This document shows, one piece after another, positions 16,971-26,093 of a DNA stretch of 64,000 bases. This DNA comes from Clostridia bacterium (lineage in GTDB: Bacteria; Bacillota; Clostridia; Oscillospirales; CAG-272), in assembly GCA_017387685.1 (NCBI GenBank), contig JAFOEU010000002.1:85974-149973 (forward strand), read 5' to 3'. Position 1 is the first letter of the stretch; each line of letters begins with the position of its first letter. The notes below the pieces were generated by a model that saw only the letters and a list, made by a program, of their open reading frames with translations, made no database searches and was not told the DNA's origin. The translations under genes were made by a program, and so were the position numbers.

Positions 16971-18464
16971 ATGAAAAAATACATCAGAATCATTGCGCTG
17001 ATTATGGCGCTCCTTACTCTCTCCGGTATGGTTGCCGCTTGCGCTGAAACCGGTAATGTCGAAACCACTACCGAAGCGGGGGTTGCCGAAACTCAGGCTC
17101 CCACAGTTGAGACTACCGCCGAGCAGACTCTCTACGCTCTCGACGATCTTAAGGAAAGCTACAACTTCAACGAAACCATCACCATCTTTATGTGGTCTGA
17201 CTACACTATGATGGAGTTCTATGCGGAAGAGACCGGTGACGTCATCGACGATGCTATCTTCAACCGTAATATCGCTGTTGAGGACCGTCTCGGCATTCAG
17301 TTCGAGTATGTTGAGGACAAAGGCGCTTCTGACAACTATACCAAGTGGATCCAGAAGGCGGAAAACGATTGGCAGGCGGATAACTCTTTTGATATCTACG
17401 CAGGCTACAGCCGTTGCGCGCCCCTTATGACCCTCAAGGGTATGACCGTTAACCTTCTCGAGCATGAGGCGTTTAGCGTAGATAAGCCCTGGTGGCCCGC
17501 GGCTCTTACAACCGAGTGCACCATCAACGACAAGCTCTATTTCTGTTCCGGCGATATCTCCACCAACCTCCTTTGGATGATGATCGGTACTTTCTATAAC
17601 AAGGAGCTCTTCAAGCAGTATTTCCCCGAAGAGAAGAGCCCTATGGATATGGTAGAGTCAAACGAATGGACTATGGAGAAGCTGTTCTCTATGGTTCAGG
17701 ATATCTACACAGATGACGGCGACCAGAAGAAGAATGATGCAGACGTTTACGGTTACGTTCTTTACGAGACCAATGCCGATGCATTCCAGACCGGTGCAGG
17801 TATTATCTCTATCGAAAAGGATGAAGAAAAGGGACTCAGAGTCTCCGCAGGATGGAACAGCCAGAGATGTGCTGATGCTTGCGAGCTTGTAGGCAACTTC
17901 CTTAAATCTGATGGTGTTTTTTATAACAATAAGACCTCTATCCGTAATATTTTCTACGAGGAGCGCGCTCTCTTTATCACCGACCGTCTCTTTATCGTAG
18001 CAGGTAAGGATACTAAGGAGACCGGCAAGATCGAGTTCTCATACGGTCTTGTACCTCAGCCTAAGTTTGACACCGAGCAGGCATCCTTCCTCACCAACGT
18101 AGGACATCCCTTCACTATGTATGCAGTAAACTCTCAATCCAAAGCTCTCGAGGCTGCAGTTACCACTCTCGAGGCTATCGGCTCTGCTAACCACCGCACC
18201 GTTACTCCCGCAGTATTCGAGGTAGCGATGAAGGTCAGATATACCGACGATCCTCAGACCTCTGAAATGTATGACCTCCTCCGCGAGGGTATCTCCTTCG
18301 ATATCGGTCGTCTTTACGCTTCCACCTTCCAGAACGGTACCGCAAACCTCTTCAGAACTACCGCTCTGTCCGGTAACCCCGCAGGTCTTCTCTCTAATAT
18401 CAAGAAGAACCTGAAGGTTATTGAAAAGGGTATCGGCACCATTATGGAGTTCTACGGTAAATAA
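16971..18464 (+). CDS. Solute-binding-like lipoprotein, paralog 1
   Basis: 497 residues; ATG 16971 is preferred to a GTG nine bases earlier because AAGGTGAAG is its ribosome site. Lipobox VAAC with Cys24, a Thr/Glu linker, then a domain resembling ABC extracellular solute-binding proteins: TITIFMWSD at the first strand, YAEETGD, NRNIAVEDRLGI, DIYAGYSR, a PWWP motif, LYFCSGDIS, and a C-terminal AVTTLEAIGS/VMKVRYTDDPQ block. All six such proteins in the window share this order. A role in capturing sugars or oligosaccharides is likely from fold, but no permease or ATPase gene is near. Confidence 0.8.
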   Translation: MKKYIRIIALIMALLTLSGMVAACAETGNVETTTEAGVAETQAPTVETTAEQTLYALDDLKESYNFNETITIFMWSDYTMMEFYAEETGDVIDDAIFNRNIAVEDRLGIQFEYVEDKGASDNYTKWIQKAENDWQADNSFDIYAGYSRCAPLMTLKGMTVNLLEHEAFSVDKPWWPAALTTECTINDKLYFCSGDISTNLLWMMIGTFYNKELFKQYFPEEKSPMDMVESNEWTMEKLFSMVQDIYTDDGDQKKNDADVYGYVLYETNADAFQTGAGIISIEKDEEKGLRVSAGWNSQRCADACELVGNFLKSDGVFYNNKTSIRNIFYEERALFITDRLFIVAGKDTKETGKIEFSYGLVPQPKFDTEQASFLTNVGHPFTMYAVNSQSKALEAAVTTLEAIGSANHRTVTPAVFEVAMKVRYTDDPQTSEMYDLLREGISFDIGRLYASTFQNGTANLFRTTALSGNPAGLLSNIKKNLKVIEKGIGTIMEFYGK

Positions 18465-18476
18465 TTGACCTACAGT

Positions 18477-18508
18477 AAACCCGCCCCACAATGGGGCGGG
18501 TTTTAAAT
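18477..18508 (+). terminator. Terminator after paralog 1
   Basis: AAACCCGCCCCA pairs with TGGGGCGGGTTT, loop CAA, then TTTAAAT. Confidence 0.85.
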
Positions 18509-18520
18509 ATTTAAAAAACA

Positions 18521-18549
18521 TTGACAAAAAACATTTATTATGCTATAAT
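18521..18549 (+). promoter_or_regulatory. Promoter of paralog 2
   Basis: TTGACA (18521-18526) and TATAAT (18544-18549), 17-base spacer, 13 bases after the previous terminator. Confidence 0.85.
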
Positions 18550-18581
18550 AAGGCAACTAATTAATTCTACGGAGGAATATT

Positions 18582-20087
18582 ATGAAAAAGACAATCCGAA
18601 TTATTGCCATGCTGTTAGCGCTTGTAACGCTTACTGCACTTGTCGCTGCTTGCGCAGAAACAACAGGCGAGGAAACTACCGAAGAGCTCGCAGTTACCGA
18701 AGCACCCGCAAACGATGCTACCGAAGCTCCCGTCACCGAAGAGATCACTCTCTTTACTCCCGACTGTCTTGACGAAAAGTACAATTTCGACACCACTATC
18801 ACCATTTTGATGTGGGATGACTACCGTATGACCGAGTTTTACGCAGAGGAGACCGGTGATATTATAGACGACTCGATCTACCACAGAAATGTAAAAGTCA
18901 GCGAAAGACTTGGTATCACTCTCGAATTCGTTGAAGAACCCGGTGATTCCGGTGACTACAAGGCATGGATCCAGAAGGCAGAGAACGACAGAGCGGCAGA
19001 TAACGCTTACGATATCTATGCAGGATATAGCCGTTCCGCTCCCCTTATGGCAACCAAGGGTATGACCACCAACCTTCTCGATCACGAGGCATTCAGCGTA
19101 GAAAAGCCCTGGTGGCCTGAGGCGCTTACCTCTGAGTGTACCGTAAACGATAAGCTCTATTTCTGTACCGGCGATATTGCAACCAGTATGCTTTGGTATA
19201 TGAACGGCTTTATGTATAATAAGGAACTCTACGAATCCAACATTTCCACCGAGAGAACACCTATGGATATGGTTCTTGCGAACGAGTGGACGATGGATAT
19301 CTTCTTTACCATGGTTAAGGATCTCTACATAGATAATAACCAGGACGGTAAGAAGGACAAGGGTGACTTCTTTGGTTGTACCATGTATTCCACTGACCTT
19401 GGCGCTTTCCAGATCGGTGCGGGTATTACCTCCCTCGAAAAGACCGAGGACGGCGGACTCCGCATTTCCGAAAAATGGAACAGCCAGCTTTGCTCTGATA
19501 TCTGTGCGCTTCTCGGAAGCTACATTCAGCAGCCCGGCGTTTTCTCCGCTACCTCCGACTCCAGAAGACCTTTCTTTGACGGTACCTCCATCTTCCATAT
19601 GGACCGTATCTTCCTTATCAAGGGCGTAGATAACGGTAACTCTGAGGATAAGGTTGAGTTCCCCTGCGGCGTTGTTCCCGTACCGAAGTACGATAACAAC
19701 CAGGAAAAGTACAGAACCAACCTCGGTAACCCCTACACTATCTATGCAGTTAATGCCACCTCCAAGAATCTCGAGGCAGCTGTAACCACCCTTGAGGCTA
19801 TGGGATCTGAGAACTACCGCAGCGTAACTCCCGCAGTGTTTGAGGTTGCAATGAAGGTAAGATATTCCGACGATGCTCAGACCTCTCAGGTCTTCGACAT
19901 CCTCAAGGAAGGCGTATCCTTCGACCTCGGTAAGCTTTACGGAACAAGCTTCGGTGACGTGACCGCAAACCTCTTCCCGAATACCGCAAATTCTACAAGC
20001 TATACCTCCTTCCTTACCGCTCTCAAGAGAAGCGAAAGACTTATTGAAAAAGGTATCGCCGACCTGATGAAGGCTTACGGTGATTAA
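18582..20087 (+). CDS. Solute-binding-like lipoprotein, paralog 2
   Basis: 501 residues with an ACGGAGG ribosome site. Lipobox VAAC, Cys24. The body follows paralog 1 closely (TITILMWDDYRM, FYAEETGDIIDDSIYHRNVKV, DIYAGYSRSAPL, KPWWPEALTSECTVNDKLYFCTGDI) and differs mostly in the central 330-380 region. An acidic DNNQDGKKDKGDF loop resembles a dockerin/EF-hand type calcium loop, as in paralog 3. It is monocistronic with a promoter and terminator of its own, so its expression can be set apart from its neighbours. Confidence 0.8.
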   Translation: MKKTIRIIAMLLALVTLTALVAACAETTGEETTEELAVTEAPANDATEAPVTEEITLFTPDCLDEKYNFDTTITILMWDDYRMTEFYAEETGDIIDDSIYHRNVKVSERLGITLEFVEEPGDSGDYKAWIQKAENDRAADNAYDIYAGYSRSAPLMATKGMTTNLLDHEAFSVEKPWWPEALTSECTVNDKLYFCTGDIATSMLWYMNGFMYNKELYESNISTERTPMDMVLANEWTMDIFFTMVKDLYIDNNQDGKKDKGDFFGCTMYSTDLGAFQIGAGITSLEKTEDGGLRISEKWNSQLCSDICALLGSYIQQPGVFSATSDSRRPFFDGTSIFHMDRIFLIKGVDNGNSEDKVEFPCGVVPVPKYDNNQEKYRTNLGNPYTIYAVNATSKNLEAAVTTLEAMGSENYRSVTPAVFEVAMKVRYSDDAQTSQVFDILKEGVSFDLGKLYGTSFGDVTANLFPNTANSTSYTSFLTALKRSERLIEKGIADLMKAYGD

Positions 20088-20099
20088 TCCATAAACAAA

Positions 20100-20137
20100 G
20101 CCACCCGACGAAAAAACGTTCGTCGGGTGGCTTTGTG
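20100..20137 (+). terminator. Terminator after paralog 2
   Basis: GCCACCCGACG pairs with CGTCGGGTGGC, followed by TTTGTG. Confidence 0.8.
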
Positions 20138-20196
20138 TAAAATGAACAAATTGACAGGAAATATCTATTTAAAATGCCGAAATTTGATCAAATCGG

Positions 20197-20225
20197 TTGA
20201 CAAAATCGAAGGATTATGGTATAAT
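20197..20225 (+). promoter_or_regulatory. Promoter of paralog 3
   Basis: TTGACA (20197-20202) and TATAAT (20220-20225), 17-base spacer. Confidence 0.85.
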
Positions 20226-20316
20226 TACCGCAACAAAAGTATGATTGCAAATGCGAAGCGGATGAGTATTTCCGTGCGAATTTACAATGATATTACTAAT
20301 AAAAACGGAGGCTACT

Positions 20317-21813
20317 ATGAAAAAGTACGTCAAATTGACAACACTGCTTCTTGTGTTTGCAACAATGCTTTCTCTCTTTGCAGCATGCGCTAACACCGGC
20401 GGCGAAGACACTACAGCTCCCTCTGGCGCTCAGACTCAGGCTCCTACCGAGTCGGGTGAAGTAACCGAGGAAGTAACTCTTTACGTTCCCGACGATCTTA
20501 ATGAAACCTACAACTTCGGCGAAACCATTACCTTCTTCATTTGGGATGACTGGCGCATGATGGAGTTCTACTCCGACGAGACCGGCGACCTTATCGACGA
20601 CGCTATCTATCACCGTAACATCGCTGTTACCGAGAGACTCGGCGTTGAGTTCGCATGGGTTGAGGCTCCCGGCGACTCCGGCGACTACTCCTCTTGGCTT
20701 ACTCAGGCTGAAAACGACTGGGCTGCAGATAACGAGTACGATATCTACGCAGGCTACAGCCGTACCATCCCGCTCCTTACCATCAGAGGTATGGCAGCAA
20801 ACCTTCTCCAGCAGGAAGCTTTCAACGTAGAAAAGCCCTGGTGGCCTGAGGCTCTTACCACCGAGTGCACCATCAATGACAGACTTTATTTCTGTACCGG
20901 TGATATCGCAACCAGTATGCTTTGGTACATGGTAGCATTTATGTACAACAAGGATCTCTATGAGGCTCACATTCTTGATAAGAATGGCGGCAAGACTCCT
21001 ATGGATATGGTAGATGAGGATAACTGGACCCTCGAGTCCTTCCTTAACCTCGTTCAGGATATCTACATAGATGCAGATAACAACGGTCAGAAGGATATTA
21101 CCGACTTCTACGGTTCTACTATCTACTCCACCGACATTACCGCATTCATGATCGGTGCAGGCATCACCTCCTTCGAAAAGGCAGAGGATGGCAGCCTCCG
21201 TATCTCCGAGAAGTGGAACAGCCAGCGTTGCGCAGATATCTGTGAGACCGTTGGTAACGCAATGAAGCTTACCGGTATCCTCTGTAACGATGACAGAACC
21301 ACCTTCCGTACTCAGCAGTCCATCTTCCACATGGACCGTGTATTCAACATCCCCGGTACCGATACCGGTGGCGAAGGTCTTGACTTCACCGTTGGCGTAG
21401 TTCCCGTACCTAAGTTCGATAAGTCTCAGCAGGAATATAAGACCAACCTCGGTAACCCCTACACCATGTACGCTATCAATGCACAGTCCAAGGAAATGGA
21501 AGCAACCGCTACCACTCTTGAGGCTATGGCATCTCAGAACTACCGCGCTGTAACTCCCGTTGTATTCGAGGTTGCAATGAAGGTAAGATATACCGATGAC
21601 TCTCAGGTTGCAGGTATGTTCGATATCCTTAAGGAAAACGTTTCCTTCGACGTTGGACAGCTTTACTACTACGCAACCGAAAAGCTCCCTGCAAAGGTAT
21701 TCAGCGATACTTGTCTCTCCGGTAACCCCGCAGGATTCCTCTCCGCACTCAAGAGAAGTGAAAGAGTTATCAACAACAAGATCAAGGATATTATGAAGGG
21801 CTACACCGACTAA
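20317..21813 (+). CDS. Solute-binding-like lipoprotein, paralog 3
   Basis: 498 residues from ATG 20317, which has an ACGGAGG site; an earlier ATG at 20287 lacks one. Lipobox FAAC, Cys24. Family blocks are all present (TITFFIWDDWRMMEFYSDETGD, split by me here as ITFFIWDD and FYSDETGD; DIYAGYSR; PWWPEALTTEC; LYFCTGDIATSM). The loop DADNNGQKDITDF again looks like a calcium-binding loop. Its wobble bases favour C/T-ending codons strongly, as expected for a highly expressed gene. Own promoter and terminator. Confidence 0.8.
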   Translation: MKKYVKLTTLLLVFATMLSLFAACANTGGEDTTAPSGAQTQAPTESGEVTEEVTLYVPDDLNETYNFGETITFFIWDDWRMMEFYSDETGDLIDDAIYHRNIAVTERLGVEFAWVEAPGDSGDYSSWLTQAENDWAADNEYDIYAGYSRTIPLLTIRGMAANLLQQEAFNVEKPWWPEALTTECTINDRLYFCTGDIATSMLWYMVAFMYNKDLYEAHILDKNGGKTPMDMVDEDNWTLESFLNLVQDIYIDADNNGQKDITDFYGSTIYSTDITAFMIGAGITSFEKAEDGSLRISEKWNSQRCADICETVGNAMKLTGILCNDDRTTFRTQQSIFHMDRVFNIPGTDTGGEGLDFTVGVVPVPKFDKSQQEYKTNLGNPYTMYAINAQSKEMEATATTLEAMASQNYRAVTPVVFEVAMKVRYTDDSQVAGMFDILKENVSFDVGQLYYYATEKLPAKVFSDTCLSGNPAGFLSALKRSERVINNKIKDIMKGYTD

Positions 21814-21825
21814 TATTTTAATAAA

Positions 21826-21868
21826 ATACACGCTTGACGCATTTGTTTGTGTCAAGCGTGTATTTTTT
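21826..21868 (+). terminator. Terminator after paralog 3
   Basis: ATACACGCTTGAC pairs perfectly with GTCAAGCGTGTAT, followed by TTTTT. Confidence 0.85.
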
Positions 21869-21879
21869 GCAATTTCCTA

Positions 21880-21908
21880 TTGACAAAACTTGCAAAATGT
21901 GATACAAT
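21880..21908 (+). promoter_or_regulatory. Promoter of glyA
   Basis: TTGACA (21880-21885) and TACAAT (21903-21908), 17-base spacer. Confidence 0.75.
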
Positions 21909-21937
21909 TAAGCATATTTTATTTGGAGGACATTGAT

Positions 21938-23176
21938 ATGTTTTTTGAAAGAGTAAAGGATTTCGACGCCGAAGTCGGCGCGGCGTGCGGCAGAGAGTTT
22001 GCGCGCCAGTGCGGTAACATCGAGCTTATCGCGTCCGAAAATATCGTTTCCGAGGCAGTTCTTCTTGCAGCGGGCGGCGTTCTTACCAACAAGTATGCCG
22101 AGGGTTATCCCGGCAAGCGTTACTACGGCGGATGTGAATTCGTTGATGAGGTCGAGGAGATCGCTCGCACCCGTGCTTGCAAGCTTTGGGGAGCAGATCA
22201 CGCAAACGTTCAGCCTCATTCCGGTGCGAACGCAAACCTTGCGGCTTTCTTTGCACTTCTTCAGCCCGGTGACAAGGTTCTTTCTATGAATCTCGCACAC
22301 GGCGGACATATTTCCCACGGTCTGCCTATCAACATTTCGGGTAAGTACTTCACCATCTATCAGTACGGTGTTGACGCCGAAACAGGCCTTATAGATTACG
22401 ACGAGGTACGCCGTATGGCTCTCGAGTGCCGTCCCAAGATGATCCTTGCGGGCGCAAGCGCATACCCCAGAATTATTGATTTTGCAAAGTTCCGTGAGAT
22501 TGCAGACGAGGTTGGCGCATACCTTATGGTCGATATGGCTCATATCGCAGGTCTCGTTGCAGCAGGCGTTCATCCATCGCCCGTTCCTTATGCAGATATC
22601 GTAACCACCACCACCCACAAGACTCTCCGCGGTCCCCGCGGCGGTCTCATCCTTTGCCGCGAGCAGTTCGCAACCGCTATCGACAAGGCGATCTTCCCCG
22701 GCACTCAGGGCGGTCCCCTTATGCACATCATCGCTGCAAAGGCGGTTGCACTCGGCGAGGCACTCCGTCCCGAGTTCGTTGAATATCAGAAGCAGGTTGT
22801 AGCAAACGCTGCACGTCTCGCTAAGGGTCTTAACGATCGCGGTATCAAGCTCGTTTCGGGCGGCACCGAGAACCACCTTATGCTTCTTGACCTCCGTGAC
22901 ACCGGTATGACCGGACGTGAGCTTGAGGTAAACCTTGATAAGGTACACATCACTGCAAATAAGAATGCGATCCCCAACGACCCCCAGAAGCCCGCTTATA
23001 CCTCGGGTCTCCGCGTAGGTACTCCCGCAGTTACCACCCGTGGCTTCGGTCTTGAGGAAATGGATAAGATCGCCGGCTTCATCGCAGATACCGTTTACGA
23101 TTTCGAGGGCAAGAAGGCTTCCATCGCCGAGGGCGTTGCAGAGCTCTGCGCAAAGTTCCCCATTTACGTTGGTTAA
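21938..23176 (+). CDS. glyA: Serine hydroxymethyltransferase
   Basis: 412-residue PLP enzyme that interconverts serine and glycine with tetrahydrofolate, the main source of one-carbon units. The start at 21938 has a TTTGGAGGA site. Signatures are [12 protein letters not shown] near the N-terminus, [13 protein letters not shown], the PLP-lysine motif [14 protein letters not shown], and the C-terminal [15 protein letters not shown]. Length is normal. It lies within the binding-protein array but has its own promoter and terminator, so it is probably a housekeeping gene between duplications. Confidence 0.96.
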   Translation: MFFERVKDFDAEVGAACGREFARQCGNIELIASENIVSEAVLLAAGGVLTNKYAEGYPGKRYYGGCEFVDEVEEIARTRACKLWGADHANVQPHSGANANLAAFFALLQPGDKVLSMNLAHGGHISHGLPINISGKYFTIYQYGVDAETGLIDYDEVRRMALECRPKMILAGASAYPRIIDFAKFREIADEVGAYLMVDMAHIAGLVAAGVHPSPVPYADIVTTTTHKTLRGPRGGLILCREQFATAIDKAIFPGTQGGPLMHIIAAKAVALGEALRPEFVEYQKQVVANAARLAKGLNDRGIKLVSGGTENHLMLLDLRDTGMTGRELEVNLDKVHITANKNAIPNDPQKPAYTSGLRVGTPAVTTRGFGLEEMDKIAGFIADTVYDFEGKKASIAEGVAELCAKFPIYVG

Positions 23177-23191
23177 TCAGCTCATATAATT

Positions 23192-23219
23192 GACGGGCAG
23201 TTTACTGCCCGTCTTTTTG
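23192..23219 (+). terminator. Terminator of glyA
   Basis: GACGGGCAG pairs with CTGCCCGTC, loop TTTA, then TTTTTGT. Confidence 0.85.
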
Positions 23220-23256
23220 TATAGCAATATTTGTCTATAATAGGGTTGCTTTTGTC

Positions 23257-23285
23257 TTGACAATTCTGCGTTTGTATGGTATATT
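23257..23285 (+). promoter_or_regulatory. Promoter of paralog 4
   Basis: TTGACA (23257-23262) and TATATT (23280-23285), 17-base spacer. Confidence 0.75.
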
Positions 23286-23316
23286 TATATCAAATAATTA
23301 AGGAGAGTGTTGAGAT

Positions 23317-24816
23317 ATGAAAAAACACATCAGATTACTGACAGCAATTCTTGCCCTCGTTATGATCCTCCCCTCTATTGTTTCTTGTGCAGAAACTAAG
23401 GGTACGGATGTAGTAACCACCGCTCCCGAGGCTGCTACCGAAGCACCGAGCGCGGAGACAACTGTCGTTATAGAAGAGACTACTCAGTATGAGCCCGACG
23501 ATCTTGAAGAGAAGTATAATTTTGACGAAGTTGTAACCTTCTTTATTTGGTCAGACCACAGAATGAAGGAGTTCTTCTCCGAGGATGGCGGAAACACGAT
23601 CGATCACGCTATATATAACAGAAATATCAAGGTTTCGGAAAGACTCGGCATCACCATCGATTTCGTTCAGGAGAAGGGATCTCTCGACTTCTACAAGGAA
23701 TGGAATAAGAAGGCTGAAAACGATTGGAATTCGGATAATGCTTATGATATTTATTCCGGCTACAGCCGTGCAGTACCCTTGCTTGCGATTAACGGTATGA
23801 CCGCAAATCTTCTTGATTACGATACCTTCAGCGTCGAAAAGCCTTGGTGGCCTGAGGCGTTGACAACCGAATGTACAATCAAGGATAAGTTGCTTTTCTG
23901 CACCGGTGATATTGCAACAAGCCTTCTTTGGTTTATGGATGCCGTTCTTTATAATAAGGAGCTTTACAACGCTTATTATAACGGTCAGCAGACTCCTATG
24001 GATATGGTTGATGCGAACGAGTGGACCTTTGAAAAGCTTTTCAATCTGACAAAGGAGATTTACACTCCCGCTGCTGACGGCTCTGCAGAAAACGCTTCCT
24101 ACGGTATTTCGGTTTATGAGACCGATATCGACGCCTTCCAGACCGCTGCAGGAATTACCTCGCTTGAAAAGACAGAGGATGGCGGACTTCGAATCTCCGA
24201 AAAATGGGATAGCCAGCGCTGTGCAGATGCTTGCGAAATGGTTGGAAATTTCCTCTTGAGTCAGGGTGTATACCACGGCGATGATAAGGAAACAAGAAGA
24301 ATATTCTTCAACGAGCAGTCGATCTTCCACGTAGACCGCGTGCTTATTATGGCGGGACAGGATAATGCCGACACGGGTAAGGTTGAATTTGCTTGCGGAA
24401 TCGTTCCCGTTCCTAAGTTCGAAGCAACCCAGGAGGATTATCAAACCAACCTTGGAAACTCCTTCTCGATCTATGCGGTAAACAACAATTCCAAGCTCGC
24501 AGATATCGCTGTTACAACTCTTGAGGCGATGGGCTCCGAGAACTATCGCAGCGTAACTCCCGCGGTATTTGAGGTAACTATGAAGCAGAGATACGCTGAC
24601 GATGCGCAGTCCTCGAGAATGTACGATATTCTTCGCGGTACTGTATCCTTCGATATGGGACGACTTTTCTCGGCTCATTTCAGCAACTACACATCAAAGA
24701 GCTTCCGCGTTACTACTCTTTCTACAAATCCCTCGGGATTCCTCACTCTTGTTGAAGCGCGCTCCAAGGGAATCAAGAAAAGCCTTGAAACTCTTATGAA
24801 GGCATTTGAAGACTAA
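23317..24816 (+). CDS. Solute-binding-like lipoprotein, paralog 4
   Basis: 499 residues with an AAGGAGAG site. Lipobox IVSC, Cys24. The body keeps the array's blocks (VTFFIWSDHRM, IYNRNIKVSERLGI, DIYSGYSR, KPWWPEALTTEC, LLFCTGDIATSLLWF) and ends in the common GYSR/SENYRSVTPAVFEV pattern. It lacks the acidic calcium-like loop of paralogs 2 and 3, having TPAADGSAENASYG there. Codon use is less optimised than in paralog 3. Own promoter; a terminator follows. Confidence 0.8.
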   Translation: MKKHIRLLTAILALVMILPSIVSCAETKGTDVVTTAPEAATEAPSAETTVVIEETTQYEPDDLEEKYNFDEVVTFFIWSDHRMKEFFSEDGGNTIDHAIYNRNIKVSERLGITIDFVQEKGSLDFYKEWNKKAENDWNSDNAYDIYSGYSRAVPLLAINGMTANLLDYDTFSVEKPWWPEALTTECTIKDKLLFCTGDIATSLLWFMDAVLYNKELYNAYYNGQQTPMDMVDANEWTFEKLFNLTKEIYTPAADGSAENASYGISVYETDIDAFQTAAGITSLEKTEDGGLRISEKWDSQRCADACEMVGNFLLSQGVYHGDDKETRRIFFNEQSIFHVDRVLIMAGQDNADTGKVEFACGIVPVPKFEATQEDYQTNLGNSFSIYAVNNNSKLADIAVTTLEAMGSENYRSVTPAVFEVTMKQRYADDAQSSRMYDILRGTVSFDMGRLFSAHFSNYTSKSFRVTTLSTNPSGFLTLVEARSKGIKKSLETLMKAFED

Positions 24817-24821
24817 ATAAT

Positions 24822-24853
24822 AATCCCGAGGCGATATGCCTCGGGATTATTTA
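24822..24853. terminator. Bidirectional terminator between paralog 4 and the GpsA-like gene
   Basis: AATCCCGAGGC pairs with GCCTCGGGATT, loop GATAT, T/A-rich on both sides. It serves the two convergent genes. Confidence 0.8.
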
Positions 24854-24861
24854 TGTATAAA

Positions 24862-25926
24862 TTAATAAACTTCCTTTTCGAACTTCTTCCACGGAACGTC
24901 GATGCCGGTCTCGTTGTCGAGAAGTCTGCCGATATGGTAGAGAAGGGGAAGATCGTCAGCCTTGATGACGCCCATAGCCTCGAGAGTCTTAGCCGCCTCA
25001 ACTGTTCTGCCTGCAATAGCGATGGACTCGAGGGTAACACCCTTGAGAGCATCCATAGCGTCCTTGAAGCTCATGCCGGTTCCAAGGAGAGTACCGATCT
25101 TACGGGTTCTGCCGCCGAATACGGTAACGTAGAGGTCGCCTGCGCCAAGCTCGATGTTGTCGGGATGACCGCCACAAAGGCCCAAGAGAATTCTCATCTC
25201 GCGAACAGCCTGACCGAAGAGGGCTGCCTGAGAGTTGTAATGCTCAAACTCACGTCCCTCGCGCTTGTAGGACATACCGATAGCGAGAGATACACCGAGA
25301 GCGTAAGCGTTCTTGAGAGCAACCGCGCACTCAACACCGCGAACGTCGGTGGAAAGGCTTACGTGGTAGTAGGGAGCCTCAAAGAGATCGCGGATCTCGC
25401 GGAGAAGCTCGATCTTACGGCCGCAGAAGGTTACGCAAGAGGGATCGAGGTCTGCAAGCTCATAGGATGTGCAAGGACCGCCAACTGCGCAGAAGTCAAT
25501 GTTCTTCTTGCCGCAAGCTGCAGCAACCTCTTCCATACGCTCGGGGTAAGAGATCATCTTACCTTCGCCAAGGTGGATCATACCCTTGGAGATAGAGAGA
25601 ACAGGAACGCCGTCGGGAAGGCGCGGAATTACGTAATCGAGATACCAGTCAAGACCGAAGCTGGAAACGCCGCAGATGGAGAGGTCTGCTCCCTCGAGAG
25701 CCTTTTCCATTTCGTCAACGGTGTAGAATTCGGTGCCTGCGGGAATGGGGCGCTTGAGGGTGAGATGCTCACCGGTAGCGCGAGCGTGCGCGATGATCTC
25801 GCCGTCAAGGGGAGAGCCTACATAGCGGATCTTGCAGCCGTTGTAAGCAGCGGGCCAGGTGATGGAGGAGCCCATCATACCGCAGCCGATAACTGTGATA
25901 ATGGGATGTTCGGACTTGTTTCTCAT
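24862..25926 (-). CDS. NAD(P)-dependent glycerol-3-phosphate dehydrogenase-like protein
   Basis: 354 residues. The N-terminal Rossmann motif VIGCGMMGSS and the order of SISKGM, AVGGPC and the helical C-terminal block (DVRGVECAVALKNAYALGVSLAIG with KNAYA) fit the GpsA family, which makes sn-glycerol 3-phosphate for lipid synthesis. It is divergent from canonical GpsA in the first 100 residues (PLDGEIIAHARATG insert), so it may act on another polyol phosphate. Cytoplasmic. AAGGAAG precedes the start. Confidence 0.8.
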   Translation of the reverse strand: MRNKSEHPIITVIGCGMMGSSITWPAAYNGCKIRYVGSPLDGEIIAHARATGEHLTLKRPIPAGTEFYTVDEMEKALEGADLSICGVSSFGLDWYLDYVIPRLPDGVPVLSISKGMIHLGEGKMISYPERMEEVAAACGKKNIDFCAVGGPCTSYELADLDPSCVTFCGRKIELLREIRDLFEAPYYHVSLSTDVRGVECAVALKNAYALGVSLAIGMSYKREGREFEHYNSQAALFGQAVREMRILLGLCGGHPDNIELGAGDLYVTVFGGRTRKIGTLLGTGMSFKDAMDALKGVTLESIAIAGRTVEAAKTLEAMGVIKADDLPLLYHIGRLLDNETGIDVPWKKFEKEVY

Positions 25927-25962
25927 GTTTATCTTCCTTTGTATAAAATTTTTCCCAATATT

Positions 25963-25991
25963 ATTATACTACAAAAATATATCTATTTCAA
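25963..25991 (-). promoter_or_regulatory. Promoter of the GpsA-like gene
   Basis: Minus-strand TTGAAA (25986-25991) and TATAAT (25963-25968), 17-base spacer. Confidence 0.75.
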
Positions 25992-26054
25992 TACTTTTTT
26001 GAAAAAACGGCGATTTGCATATTTTGTGGTATAAGCGACATTGTTTTTATAGTA

Positions 26055-26087
26055 AAAATAACACCCGACGGATCGGGTGTTATTTTT
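26055..26087 (-). terminator. Terminator of paralog 5
   Basis: AAAATAACACCCGA pairs with TCGGGTGTTATTTT; on the minus strand the second arm ends in a T-rich run. Confidence 0.8.
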
Positions 26088-26093
26088 ATGTAA

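Noticed and set aside
20296-21855. A 519-residue minus-strand frame opposite paralog 3
   Set aside because: No domain, no ribosome site, and exact overlap with a clear lipoprotein gene; similar shadows lie opposite galK, glyA and the other paralogs.
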